The notes under the pieces were generated by a model. It was given only the letters and a program-made list of their open reading frames with translations, was not told where the DNA came from and did no database searches. From Clostridia bacterium (lineage in GTDB: Bacteria; Bacillota; Clostridia; Oscillospirales; Acutalibacteraceae), in assembly GCA_017474045.1 (NCBI GenBank), contig JAFUHX010000004.1, positions 1 through 61,075 on the forward strand: a stretch of DNA of 61,075 bases, given 5' to 3'. Both the position numbers and the translations under genes were made by a program. This document shows positions 6,578 to 14,915 of the stretch, in pieces; position 1 is the stretch's first letter, and each line of letters opens with the position of its first letter.

Positions 6578-7939
6578 ATGAATGACTCTGAAAAGCAATT
6601 TAAAAAAATGACGGAAACTCCGATTTCATCGTTAATCATAAAGCTTGCCGTTCCCACAATTTTAAGCATGCTGATAACCAGCATATATAACCTGGCAGAC
6701 ACCTATTTTGTCGGCCAGCTCAGCACAAGCGCCAGCGGTGCAGTTGGCGTTGTTTCAAGCCTTATGGCAATTATTCAGGCCTTCGGCTTTATGTTTGGCC
6801 ATGGTTGCGGAAGTGTTGCCAGTCGTCTGCTGGGAAACAAAGACCAAAAAGGCGCAACCAAATTTCTTTCTTCAGCGTTTTTCCTTGCTCTTTTAGTGGG
6901 AACTTTAATTGCAGTTTTTGGCTTAGCCTTTCTTGAGCCCTTTATGAATTTTTTAGGAAGCACTCCCACCATTCTGCCACACGCCAAAGCCTATGCAAAA
7001 TATATTCTTCTCGCCGCACCCGTTATGATGTCCAGCGTTGTTTTAAACAATCTTCTTCGCTACGAAGGAAAAGCCGTTCTTTCAATGGTCGGACTGATTT
7101 CCGGCGGAATAATCAACATCGTTCTTGATGCGTGGCTTGTTCTCGGCGTTGGAATGGGTACTGCCGGTGCCGGACTTGCAACAGCAATTTCGCAGTTAAT
7201 CAGCTTTATTCTTTTGCTTTCGGTTTTTGTTATGGGTAAAACAACGAGCAAAATTTCAATCAGAGCTGTTTCACGAAGCTTTGGCGATTACTTAAAAATT
7301 TTCACCACCGGGATGCCGAGCTTCGGAAGGCAGGGCCTTGCCAGCATTGCAGGAATGCTTCTCAACATTGCCGCGAAAAACTGGGGTGACCCTTGTGTTG
7401 CCGCTATGAGCATTATCAGCCGAATTTTTCTTTTCCTTATGGCAATCATGCTTGGAATAGGTCAGGGCTTTCAGCCCGTTTCAGCCTTTAACTACGGCGC
7501 AAAAAAATTCGGAAGAGTCAGAAAAGCTGCCCTTTTCACAACCGCAGCAAGCTTTTTCAGCACTTGCTTTTTCATCGTTATCTGCTTGATTTTTGCCGAA
7601 AATTTCATCAAGCTTTTCAGAGACGACCCCTTGGTTACGGAAATTGCTCTTCCCGCTTTCAGATATCAGACGGTTGCAATGATTTTTCAATCAGTTATCG
7701 TTGTTTCAAATATGCTTTTTCAAAGCGTTGGAAAATCAGCAAGAGCCACCTTCCTTTCGCTTTGCAGACAAGGAATTTATTTCATTCCGCTAATTCTTTT
7801 TCTTCCCTCTGAAATGGGCATTTTCGGTCTTCAGCTTTGTCAACCTCTGGCTGACGCTCTGACCTTTTTAACCTGCCTTCCCTTTTATATTGCTTTTCTT
7901 CATGAGCTTAAAAAGAAAGAGCTTCAGCTTCATAAGTAA
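6578..7939 (+). CDS. MATE family efflux transporter
   Basis: A 453-aa integral membrane protein with about 12 hydrophobic segments in two similar halves. The opening (PISSLIIKLAVPTILSML) and AGAGLATAISQ in the first half are typical of DinF/NorM-like MATE proteins. These exchange Na+ or H+ for cationic drugs or metabolites across the cytoplasmic membrane. Length is normal for the family. The ATG follows ACGAGGCGAAAAAA, an adequate ribosome site. It has its own promoter and a shared terminator with the convergent minus-strand operon. The substrate is unknown; the neighbouring acyltransferase could supply one. Confidence 0.9.
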   Translation: MNDSEKQFKKMTETPISSLIIKLAVPTILSMLITSIYNLADTYFVGQLSTSASGAVGVVSSLMAIIQAFGFMFGHGCGSVASRLLGNKDQKGATKFLSSAFFLALLVGTLIAVFGLAFLEPFMNFLGSTPTILPHAKAYAKYILLAAPVMMSSVVLNNLLRYEGKAVLSMVGLISGGIINIVLDAWLVLGVGMGTAGAGLATAISQLISFILLLSVFVMGKTTSKISIRAVSRSFGDYLKIFTTGMPSFGRQGLASIAGMLLNIAAKNWGDPCVAAMSIISRIFLFLMAIMLGIGQGFQPVSAFNYGAKKFGRVRKAALFTTAASFFSTCFFIVICLIFAENFIKLFRDDPLVTEIALPAFRYQTVAMIFQSVIVVSNMLFQSVGKSARATFLSLCRQGIYFIPLILFLPSEMGIFGLQLCQPLADALTFLTCLPFYIAFLHELKKKELQLHK

Positions 7940-7972
7940 TAATAAATTTATTCTTAAAAATTCAGACATGTT

Positions 7973-8006
7973 AAACGGGCTGTAAAAACAAGTTTACAGC
8001 CCGTTT
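7973..8006. terminator. Bidirectional terminator between convergent genes
   Basis: A perfect 14-bp stem, AAACGGGCTGTAAA (7973-7986) with 7993-8006, and a 6-nt loop. It serves the MATE gene (plus) and the 8030-11908 operon (minus). Confidence 0.85.
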
Positions 8007-8029
8007 AGTTTATTTAGTTATGCACTTTT

Positions 8030-8950
8030 TTAATTATTATAGAAGCCATAAAGACCGTCTGTTGTTGTCTGAGTGTTGTCAACATACCAGCTCATGCCGA
8101 TTTTTACGGCTAAAACATCTGTTGCGGCAACAAGAGCTTCGTTTGAAAAAACCTGAACCTCAAACTCTTTAACCTCAGAAATATCGTCAATGCTCACTCC
8201 GTAGGTTTCAAAAAGCGCCTCGTTGCAGTTTTCTTTATAAAGAGCAACATCAAGAGCTGTTTCTGAATTGACTTTTACGGAAAGCTTATAGTCTTCACCA
8301 TAGGCTGTCTGATATTTTCCTGTTGATTTGAAAGAAGTCTGAATTCCCGTGTTTTCATCAAACTTATCTTCCGTTCCCGTCAGGGTTTCACCATAGGTTT
8401 TAACGTTAGCCTCAAGTGCAGTAAACATTACCTCGTCGCTTATATAGTCATCGCCGAAAATTACTTTTCTGACCTTCACAAGCTCTTCGAAATAGCTTTT
8501 AAAAACAAGGTCATAATCATCCCAACCGTTTTGGGTTATAAGTCTTTCATAAAAAGGATACATTGTTTCAATAAGCTTTCCCTGAAGCGAACCGTCGTCG
8601 TTCAAGGTCTTTTCGCCTTTAAAGGCTTCGTCATTATAGCCCTTGAGGCCATCTGTTCCTTTTTCGGCGCTGTAGTCAGCGTCACGATAAATTACGGGAT
8701 ACATATAATATTTTCTGATGTAATCGCCATATTTGCTGCTCTTGCTGACAATTGTGTTTTTATAGGCATTATAGCCGTCTCCGGTCTGAACGATTGTGTC
8801 AACATAGGTTTTTGCCACTTCTTCGGGATGAAAAGCTGTGTATTTTGATTTGAAGGTAGTAACAGAGATTGTTAAAAGAGCAGCAAGAACTGCAAAGAAA
8901 GCAATCACAGCATAAAGTTTTGTGTTAAATTCTTTTTGATTTTTTGCCAT
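8030..8950 (-). CDS. Membrane-anchored protein of unknown function
   Basis: A 306-aa protein. Residues about 13-33 form one hydrophobic segment (LYAVIAFFAVLAALLTISV), and the remainder is a soluble, acidic domain predicted to lie outside the cell. The fold is not recognised. The ATG at 8950 is chosen because GAGGAGG lies just upstream, right after the stop of the sugar symporter; a longer frame to 9076 would overlap that gene. It is the last gene of a three-gene minus-strand operon with two GPH symporters, which suggests a role with transport at the membrane, but nothing more specific can be said. Confidence 0.7.
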   Translation of the reverse strand: MAKNQKEFNTKLYAVIAFFAVLAALLTISVTTFKSKYTAFHPEEVAKTYVDTIVQTGDGYNAYKNTIVSKSSKYGDYIRKYYMYPVIYRDADYSAEKGTDGLKGYNDEAFKGEKTLNDDGSLQGKLIETMYPFYERLITQNGWDDYDLVFKSYFEELVKVRKVIFGDDYISDEVMFTALEANVKTYGETLTGTEDKFDENTGIQTSFKSTGKYQTAYGEDYKLSVKVNSETALDVALYKENCNEALFETYGVSIDDISEVKEFEVQVFSNEALVAATDVLAVKIGMSWYVDNTQTTTDGLYGFYNN

Positions 8951-8963
8951 CTTTCTGACCTCC

Positions 8964-10442
8964 TCAGCCTTCAGCCTTATTTGCTTTTTCACGGCGTTCC
9001 ATAAGGGCGGCTGTGATTTTTTCTTTCTTTTCTCCAACCATATCATAGAAGAAAATGGGAACCGCCTGAAGAACAACGAAAACTGCCGGAATAATTGTAT
9101 AAATCATAAGAAGCTTATTGAGAGTTCCGTCAGTCTGGGCTGCATAAGCAACATTGGTGTCGGTTGAAACCATATAGCCCGACCAGGTATAGAGAAGCCA
9201 GGGGCCGAGAGCCTTTGTGAAGGCAGAAGCAATTTTTGAAAAAAGTCCGTAGCCCGCATAGGCAAGACCCTCCTGACGCTTTCCTGTTTTATATTCAATT
9301 TCGTCAACGCAGTCAGCAATCATAATATTGGGTGTAACATTGGTGTTTCCGTGTTGGAGACCGCAGAAGAAGTTAAGAATAAGGAAGGGGATAATGAGCC
9401 CGTCGTTAAAGCCGATTCCTCTTGAAACAAGGAAGAGAATTGAAAGAGAAGAAGCTCCGTAAAGGCTGAAAAGAATGAAGGTTTGTTTGGTTGAAAACTT
9501 TTTAAGAACAATATTGACAAGAAGCGTTCCAACAGCCGTTCCTATTCCCATGGGAAGAAGAAGACCAAGCTTCAGATCCTTTGAGCCTAAAAGATAAATT
9601 GCAATATAAAGAGAAACTGTTCCGTAAACACCTCTTCCGAAGCCTGTGAGCTTCGTTAAAGAAACCATTAAAAGATTTTTGTGGGCAAAAACAACCTTAA
9701 CTGCGTCTTTAAGGCTGACCTTTTCCTGAGTGAAGGGAACGCGTTCTTTGTTATTTGTGAAGAAAATCATAACGAACAAAACAATTCCCAAAGCGCAGAC
9801 AGCTGTTGAAATAACAAGGTCAAGACCCTGTCCTTCAGCGTTTTTAAACTGCTGCTGACCCATAACGGCTTTCATAATAAGGCCAACGACAAGAATAACA
9901 ACCATTCCGCCTGACTGACCCACCGAGCGAAGGAAAGAAGCGATTGAAATTGCGCTTGAACGCTCAGAGGGGTTGGGCGAACAAAGAGAGCCAAAGCAGT
10001 TTGCCGGACTTTCAACAGCGCAGCAAAAGGCTGTGTAAAGAGAATAGATAACAAACATCCAGATTATTGCAACGGTCTGGTTATTTGTGTTGGGTGCGGC
10101 AAAAACAAGCATTGAAATAATTGAAAGAGGAATAACACCGAAGCCAACCCATGGCTTAACCTTGCCAAACTTGGTTCTTGTGTTATCAACAAGATAACCG
10201 ATTACAAGCTCGCAAACGGCACCGACAATTCCGGCAACGAGAAAGACCATTGAAATAACGTTAGACATTGTTTCGCTGTCGAAACCTTTGCCCTTGAACG
10301 CAAAGTCAGCGAAGTATGTTGCTGTGTAGTCAGGCATCCAGCCTGTAAGCAGTGCAACACCGAAAAGTCCGATTCCAAAGGTTATTATTTCAGACTTTTT
10401 CATGAATTTCTGCTGAGTTTTTTCTGTTATTTTTTCAGCCAT
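8964..10442 (-). CDS. GPH-family (MelB-like) sugar:cation symporter
   Basis: A 492-aa protein with about 12 membrane segments. It matches the glycoside-pentoside-hexuronide:cation symporter group of the major facilitator superfamily: an early aromatic/acidic helix (PDYTATYFADF), a GYLVDNTRTKFGKVKPW loop like the conserved loop 2-3 of MelB, and a long cytoplasmic tail. Such carriers import glycosides or uronides with Na+ or H+. It is the second gene of an operon, 11 nt after a homologous carrier. The two differ in sequence, so they may take different substrates or act as a pair. No glycosidase is nearby to hint at the sugar. Confidence 0.85.
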   Translation of the reverse strand: MAEKITEKTQQKFMKKSEIITFGIGLFGVALLTGWMPDYTATYFADFAFKGKGFDSETMSNVISMVFLVAGIVGAVCELVIGYLVDNTRTKFGKVKPWVGFGVIPLSIISMLVFAAPNTNNQTVAIIWMFVIYSLYTAFCCAVESPANCFGSLCSPNPSERSSAISIASFLRSVGQSGGMVVILVVGLIMKAVMGQQQFKNAEGQGLDLVISTAVCALGIVLFVMIFFTNNKERVPFTQEKVSLKDAVKVVFAHKNLLMVSLTKLTGFGRGVYGTVSLYIAIYLLGSKDLKLGLLLPMGIGTAVGTLLVNIVLKKFSTKQTFILFSLYGASSLSILFLVSRGIGFNDGLIIPFLILNFFCGLQHGNTNVTPNIMIADCVDEIEYKTGKRQEGLAYAGYGLFSKIASAFTKALGPWLLYTWSGYMVSTDTNVAYAAQTDGTLNKLLMIYTIIPAVFVVLQAVPIFFYDMVGEKKEKITAALMERREKANKAEG

Positions 10443-10453
10443 ATATAATCTCC

Positions 10454-11908
10454 TTAGCTGTATTTTCTCGAAAGAAGCTTTTCAGCCTCTTCTTTTGAAA
10501 TTTTTCCTGCGTTGCAGTCAGCCATAACCTGAACATCTTTATCCTTAAGCTTATAGAAGAGCCAGATTGCAAAGGCAATTGTAATTCCGAAAATGGGGAA
10601 CACATTGAAGGTGAACCAGATTCCGTCAAGAGCCTCAGGTGTCTGAGCTGCAGCTTCACCCAATGCTTCAAGAGCAGGGAAAGAATCGGCGTTTTCAATT
10701 GTTCTGTAGCCAAAGAAGCCAAGAAGAATGAGGCCGACTGATGTTGAAATTGCTGAAGAAAGCTTAACGATGAATGTTTGAATAGCAAAGGTAATTCCTT
10801 TGGCTTCTGTTCCTGTTGTAAACTGTCCGTATTCGGCGCAGTCGGGAGTAAAGGTGAAGGAAAGAACACCCATAATTCCCAAAGGAACAGCGCGAAGCAT
10901 ATACATAACGCAGAAAAGAATAAAGCTTGAACGTGTGAAACACATTATTACTGAAGTCACAATAGTAACAACAACAGAAATATGGAAAAGGGTCATCTTA
11001 TCCATCTTTTTGATCATTTTGGGAACAAGAAGTGACATAATAAGCTGAGGAATTGCCGCAACGGTTCCGGTTATGAGAGTGAGAGTTGCGTTACCATAGA
11101 TATAGAAAGCAAAAATATGCTGAAGCTGGTTATAGGTCTGAGCGCCGGAATAGAAGAGATAGCCGAGATAGAAAATGAGAAGATATTTGTTTTTAACAAT
11201 ATATTTAAGCATTCTCTTTATTGTGAATTGCTCTTCGTCAGTACCCTTGAAGCGTTCCTGGCAATGCTTGCAGACAGGGAACATTGTTGCAGCTGCAACA
11301 GAAGCAATAATAATGCTGATTATAGAATACTGAATTCCAAGGCTGCCGTTGAGAACAGTAACGAGAACAAAGGTGAGAGCTGAACCGATTCCGCCGGTTA
11401 TTGATTTATAGGAAAGAACGGTGTTTCTTTCTTCAACATTAGTTGTCATTGAGGTAATAATTCCGAAAGCAGGAACGTCGCAAAGCGTATAGGCAGTATC
11501 CCAGATAATATAGGCAATAGCAAACCAGATAAGCTTAACGTTTTCCAGCATTTCGTCGGGCATTTCTCCCATTTTAGCGGGAATTATGAAAATTGCAATT
11601 GTTGCAAGCGGTGTTAACGCGCAGGCAATTTTAAGCCAGGGAAGATATTTCTTTCCGCTTCTGAACTTAACCTTGTCAAATAAAACACCGAAAAGTGCAT
11701 CGTTAACAGCGTCCCATACTTTAACAACAAGCATTACGACACCTGATTTGACGGGGTCGATATTGATTAAAACAAGGAAGGTGGCAAGAAAGCCGTTAAC
11801 CATGTTATAAATCATGTTCTGACCGAAGAAATAGAAATAATAGCTTTTTCTTTCAGCCGAATTTGTTAACCATCCCGCAGGATTAGGTTTTTTCTGTTTT
11901 GTTTCCAC
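10454..11908 (-). CDS. GPH-family (MelB-like) sugar:cation symporter, GTG start
   Basis: A 484-aa, 12-segment carrier of the same family as the gene downstream. The early aromatic-rich helix (SYYFYFFGQNMIY) and the DKVKFRSGKKYLPW loop are typical. I place the start at the GTG at 11908 because GGAGG lies 8 nt before it; the longer frame to 12013 runs through the probable promoter, which has ATTATA (minus-strand TATAAT) at 11967-11972. A small hairpin (GAAGCC/GGCTTC) lies just upstream in the leader. It opens the operon 11908-8030. The substrate is unknown. Confidence 0.85.
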   Translation of the reverse strand: METKQKKPNPAGWLTNSAERKSYYFYFFGQNMIYNMVNGFLATFLVLINIDPVKSGVVMLVVKVWDAVNDALFGVLFDKVKFRSGKKYLPWLKIACALTPLATIAIFIIPAKMGEMPDEMLENVKLIWFAIAYIIWDTAYTLCDVPAFGIITSMTTNVEERNTVLSYKSITGGIGSALTFVLVTVLNGSLGIQYSIISIIIASVAAATMFPVCKHCQERFKGTDEEQFTIKRMLKYIVKNKYLLIFYLGYLFYSGAQTYNQLQHIFAFYIYGNATLTLITGTVAAIPQLIMSLLVPKMIKKMDKMTLFHISVVVTIVTSVIMCFTRSSFILFCVMYMLRAVPLGIMGVLSFTFTPDCAEYGQFTTGTEAKGITFAIQTFIVKLSSAISTSVGLILLGFFGYRTIENADSFPALEALGEAAAQTPEALDGIWFTFNVFPIFGITIAFAIWLFYKLKDKDVQVMADCNAGKISKEEAEKLLSRKYS

Positions 11909-12077
11909 TTTTAAAAGCCTCCGTTTCGAAGCCCTTTCAGGCTTCCTATTTTTTTTACATTTTAGTATTATATCATATTGCCTGGATTTTTTCATTATAA
12001 TTCCCGTTTTCAATATGTAAAATTTTATTGCTGTTTTTAATGCAAAATAACCATATTTCCATTAAAAAAGACAACTA

Positions 12078-12119
12078 AAAAGAAAATGACACCTTACACA
12101 AGGAAAGTGAAGGTGTCAT
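12078..12119 (-). terminator. Terminator of ackA
   Basis: ATGACACCTT (12086-12095) pairs with 12110-12119. On the minus strand the stem runs into TTTTCTTTTT. Confidence 0.8.
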
Positions 12120-12176
12120 AACAAATTAAACATTCATCTGAAGGTTATAATATTCGTTCCCTTAAGCAGTTTTTTC

Positions 12177-13436
12177 TTATTTCTGAGTTAAATCATAAGT
12201 ATCCTGAGCAATCATGAGCTCTTCATCGGTGGGAATAACGAGGAACTTAAGAGCTGAATCGTCGGTTGAAATTTCAATTTCTTTTCCGCGAAGAGCATTG
12301 GCTTCTTCGTTGATTTTTGTTCCGAGATATTCAAACTTTGCGCCGACTCTTGAACGGTAGTGGGGGTTGTTTTCTCCGATTCCGCCTGTGAAAACAACAG
12401 CGTCTGCGCCGCCCATTGCTGAAATAAAGCCGCCGATTAACTTTGTCAGCTGATGGCAGAACATTGCCTCAACAAGCATTGCTCTTTCATCGCCGTTTTT
12501 GGCTCTGTTTTCAATGGTTCTGTTGTCGCTGGTTGCTTCGTTTTTGGGGTCTGAATTGGTAAGACCCAACATTCCGGACTTTTTGTTAAGAATCGTGTCA
12601 ATATCTTTTGCGCTGAGATTTTCTTTTTCCATAAGGAAAGGAATAATCGCAGGGTCAATAGAGCCGCTTCTTGTTCCCATCATAATTCCTTCAAGAGGAG
12701 TCAGACCCATTGTTGTGTCAACACATTTTCCGCCGTTGATTGCTGAAAGTGAAGAACCGTTTCCGAGATGGCAGGTAATTATTCTCAGAGTTTCGGCATT
12801 ATATTTTCCCGGATACTTTTTGCAAAGGAAGTCAGCTGTTCTCTGAGCAACATATTTGTGTGAAGTTCCGTGGAAGCCGTAGCGGCGAATTCCGTATTTC
12901 TCATAGTATTCATAGGGAAGAGCATACATAAATGCTTCTTTTGAAATTGTCTGGTGGAAGGCTGTGTCAAAAGCGGCAACATTGGGAATTCCCTTCATAA
13001 CGCTTTCGCAAACTTCAATACCGGTAAGGTTTGCAGGATTATGAAGAGGTCCGAGAGGAATACATCTTCTGATTGCTTCTTTAACGTCTTCGTTAACAAC
13101 AACGCTGCCTGAAAATTCCTCGCCGCCGTGAACAACTCTGTGACCTACGGCTGCAATTTCATCCATTGACTTGAGAACACCGTATTCTTCACTTGTGAGA
13201 GTTTCAATAAGGATTTCAATGGCTTCTTTGTGTTCTGCACCGGCTTTAACGGGGGCATCGTCAATAACCTTAACAAGCTTTCCGCTTTCGTTGGGAAGCT
13301 TATGGGTGAAGGTGGGGGTTGCTGTGCAAAGCTGTTGGAAAATTCCGTTGCAGAGAACTTCTTTCTCGGGCATACTGTAAACAGTATATTTAAGAGAAGA
13401 GCTTCCTGCATTAACAATAAGTTCTTTAACGCTCAT
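12177..13436 (-). CDS. ackA: Acetate kinase
   Basis: A 419-aa cytoplasmic enzyme, slightly longer than the usual 400. It converts acetyl phosphate and ADP to acetate and ATP, the energy-yielding last step of acetate fermentation. All family motifs are present: NAGSSSLKY at the N-terminus, GHRVVHGGE, FDTAFHQT, YGFHGTSHKYV, HLGNGSS, TRSGSIDP and FTGGIGENN. The phosphotransacetylase partner (pta), often adjacent, is not in the window. GGAG lies before the ATG. A 19-bp palindrome follows the probable -10 box. It is transcribed divergently from the SdpR-like repressor gene. Confidence 0.97.
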   Translation of the reverse strand: MSVKELIVNAGSSSLKYTVYSMPEKEVLCNGIFQQLCTATPTFTHKLPNESGKLVKVIDDAPVKAGAEHKEAIEILIETLTSEEYGVLKSMDEIAAVGHRVVHGGEEFSGSVVVNEDVKEAIRRCIPLGPLHNPANLTGIEVCESVMKGIPNVAAFDTAFHQTISKEAFMYALPYEYYEKYGIRRYGFHGTSHKYVAQRTADFLCKKYPGKYNAETLRIITCHLGNGSSLSAINGGKCVDTTMGLTPLEGIMMGTRSGSIDPAIIPFLMEKENLSAKDIDTILNKKSGMLGLTNSDPKNEATSDNRTIENRAKNGDERAMLVEAMFCHQLTKLIGGFISAMGGADAVVFTGGIGENNPHYRSRVGAKFEYLGTKINEEANALRGKEIEISTDDSALKFLVIPTDEELMIAQDTYDLTQK

Positions 13437-13462
13437 GGGGTTTCAATCTCCTTTTTTTGAAT

Positions 13463-13499
13463 TGTCAGAAATTCTCTGACATTAACGCCAAATATTATA
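13463..13499 (-). promoter_or_regulatory. ackA promoter -10 box and downstream palindrome
   Basis: On the minus strand TATAAT (13499-13494) is followed by the 19-nt palindrome TGTCAGAAATTCTCTGACA (13463-13481) early in the leader. It could be an operator or a short hairpin. No clear -35 box is seen. Confidence 0.4.
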
Positions 13500-13534
13500 A
13501 CACATATTTTTTCTTTTTTCCACTATATCAGAGT

Positions 13535-13610
13535 ATTTAGAAAAATTTCTAAATAGCTGTTGACAAACTGTATTCCAAATGCTATAATCTATTTAGAAAT
13601 ATTTCTAAAT
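13535..13610 (+). promoter_or_regulatory. sdpR-type promoter flanked by two matching operators
   Basis: A consensus promoter, TTGACA (13560-13565), 17 nt, TATAAT (13583-13588), sits between two 20-bp palindromes, ATTTAGAAAAATTTCTAAAT (13535-13554) and ATTTAGAAATATTTCTAAAT (13591-13610). This is the expected layout for a dimeric ArsR-family repressor controlling its own operon. The left site could also touch the divergent ackA promoter. Confidence 0.8.
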
Positions 13611-13632
13611 ATCATAAAAGGATTTGATAAAA

Positions 13633-13908
13633 ATGAGTTTCGCAGAAACCTTCAGGGCGCTTTCTGACCCCGTCAGAAGAGAAATTCTCGTCATGCTCAA
13701 GGAAGGAAAAATGACCGCCGGTGAAATCGCTTCAAAATTTGATCTTACAGGCGCCACCGTTTCCTATCACCTTTCGGTTCTTAAAAAGGCCGACCTTCTT
13801 TTTGAAAACAAGGTTAAAAATTTTATTTATTATGAGGTCAATGTTTCGGTTTTTGAAGAAATCATGCTTTGGCTTTCTCAGTTCGGAGGTAATGAAAATG
13901 AAGATTAA
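13633..13908 (+). CDS. sdpR: ArsR/SdpR-family winged-helix autorepressor
   Basis: A 91-aa winged-helix DNA-binding protein. It has the ArsR opening (FRALSDPVRREILVML), a recognition helix around GATVSYHLSVLKKADL and a wing ending YYEVN. There are no ArsR-type Cys metal sites, which fits the SdpR subgroup. It probably represses its own promoter through two 20-bp palindromes. ATG 13633 is preferred over a TTG at 13624 because AAAGG lies about 11 nt before it. Its end overlaps the next gene by 11 nt, so the two are translated together. In Bacillus SdpR is relieved when SdpI detects the SdpC toxin; that link is by analogy only. Confidence 0.85.
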   Translation: MSFAETFRALSDPVRREILVMLKEGKMTAGEIASKFDLTGATVSYHLSVLKKADLLFENKVKNFIYYEVNVSVFEEIMLWLSQFGGNENED

Positions 13909-14530
13909 AAATAAAAAGAAAGTTTTTTGTGGAGCAGCTTTTTGCCTTCTCCCCATTCTCGTAGGACTTGTTTTGTGGAACAAGCTTCCCGATGAAATGC
14001 CTGTTCATTGGAATGCTAACGGTGTTGCCGACGGCTTTTCTTCAAAAGCATTTTCTGTTTTTGCCGTTCCCTCTTTCTTTGCCGGACTTCACCTTCTTTT
14101 GCATTTTGTTTCAGGCCTTGAAAAGCGAAGAAAAAACTATGCCAGAGCCCTTGACGCAATGACCTTTTGGCTTCTTCCCGTTTTTTCGGCAATATGTTGT
14201 TCAATAATGTATCTGACATCCATGGGAAAAACCGTCAGGGTTGAAATGGTTATTCCTGCCCTTGTTTGCGTTATGCTTATTTATATCGGCAACTTCCTTC
14301 CAAAATGCAAACAAAACAGCACTATGGGAATCAAGCTCCCCTGGACGCTGAAAAGCGAAGAAAACTGGAACAAAACTCACCGCTTCGGCGGCTGGATCTG
14401 GATTTTCTGCGGTCTTTCAGGCCTTGTTTCAGCTTTTTGCTTTAAGCCGGTTTTTCTTTTTGTATTAATAATTTTTGCAGTAGCTGCTCCAACGATTTAT
14501 TCTTTTGTGTTAAGCAGAAAAGGGATTTGA
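13898..14530 (+). CDS. sdpI: SdpI/YhfL-family membrane protein with DUF1648
   Basis: A 210-aa membrane protein with about six hydrophobic segments. Residues about 26-44 read NKLPDEMPVHWNANGVADG, the DUF1648 signature shared by SdpI proteins. In Bacillus, SdpI gives immunity to the SDP killing peptide and passes a signal to SdpR. No toxin precursor gene (sdpC) is in the window, so the ancestral pair may protect against neighbours or respond to membrane stress. I chose ATG 13898, 8 nt after GGAGG, over the ATG at 13892. It overlaps the repressor gene by 11 nt. Confidence 0.85.
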   Translation: MKIKNKKKVFCGAAFCLLPILVGLVLWNKLPDEMPVHWNANGVADGFSSKAFSVFAVPSFFAGLHLLLHFVSGLEKRRKNYARALDAMTFWLLPVFSAICCSIMYLTSMGKTVRVEMVIPALVCVMLIYIGNFLPKCKQNSTMGIKLPWTLKSEENWNKTHRFGGWIWIFCGLSGLVSAFCFKPVFLFVLIIFAVAAPTIYSFVLSRKGI

Positions 14531-14601
14531 TTTTTGAGTCAAAAAAATTTCTTTGTTAGATTTTGACAAAACTGAGCTTTTTTTCTTGTTGAATCATGCC
14601 A

Positions 14602-14649
14602 TTGATTTCATAAACAAAACTGTGTATAATTTCACTCGTTGTTTATGAA
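14602..14649 (+). promoter_or_regulatory. Promoter with inverted repeat, driving a short transcript
   Basis: TTGATT (14602-14607), 17 nt, TATAAT (14625-14630). An 11-bp inverted repeat, TTCATAAACAA (14607-14617) and TTGTTTATGAA (14639-14649), brackets the -10 box and the predicted start, as an operator would. Confidence 0.6.
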
Positions 14650-14738
14650 TCGTTCAGCTTTAATAAGATAAAGCTTTTAAATTGAGAAAATACAAAACGA
14701 AGAGTGACCTGCCTTCCGGCAGGTCATTTCTATTTTTT
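14637..14738 (+). ncRNA. Candidate small RNA, about 100 nt
   Basis: A near-consensus promoter predicts a start near 14637. A strong terminator, TGACCTGCC (14705-14713) paired with 14718-14726 and a TTTCTATTTTTT tract, ends the transcript about 100 nt later. A small internal hairpin (AGCTTT/AAAGCT) is visible. The only frame is 8 codons without a ribosome site. It could be an independent small RNA or a leader for the MarR operon, but that operon has its own promoter downstream. Confidence 0.5.
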
Positions 14739-14821
14739 CAGACAACTCAGACGATTAGAGAATTTAATTTTATATTTATATATATATTAATTATTTTTTA
14801 TAGTTATCAGCCATATTTCGA

Positions 14822-14888
14822 TTGACAATAACAAGCTTGTGTGCTATAGTTTATTAACGGTGTTAACTATTTTGGTTAACATCGTTAA
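14822..14888 (+). promoter_or_regulatory. MarR operon promoter and operator
   Basis: TTGACA (14822-14827), 17 nt, TATAGT (14845-14850). A 14-bp inverted repeat with one mismatch, 14854-14867 and 14875-14888, built on GTTAAC, covers the start region. It ends shortly before the gene of a MarR-type regulator, the usual design for autoregulation. Confidence 0.8.
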
Positions 14889-14915
14889 CTTTTTAGAAGG
14901 ATGATTATAAAACTG

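Noticed and set aside
12014-13500. Pta-ackA operon
   Set aside because: ackA is followed by a terminator and preceded by divergent sdpR. No phosphotransacetylase gene is present.
13721-13897. N-terminal extension of the SdpI gene into the repressor gene
   Set aside because: The extension is out of frame with the conserved repressor, and the ATG at 13898 has a good ribosome site and gives a normal SdpI start.
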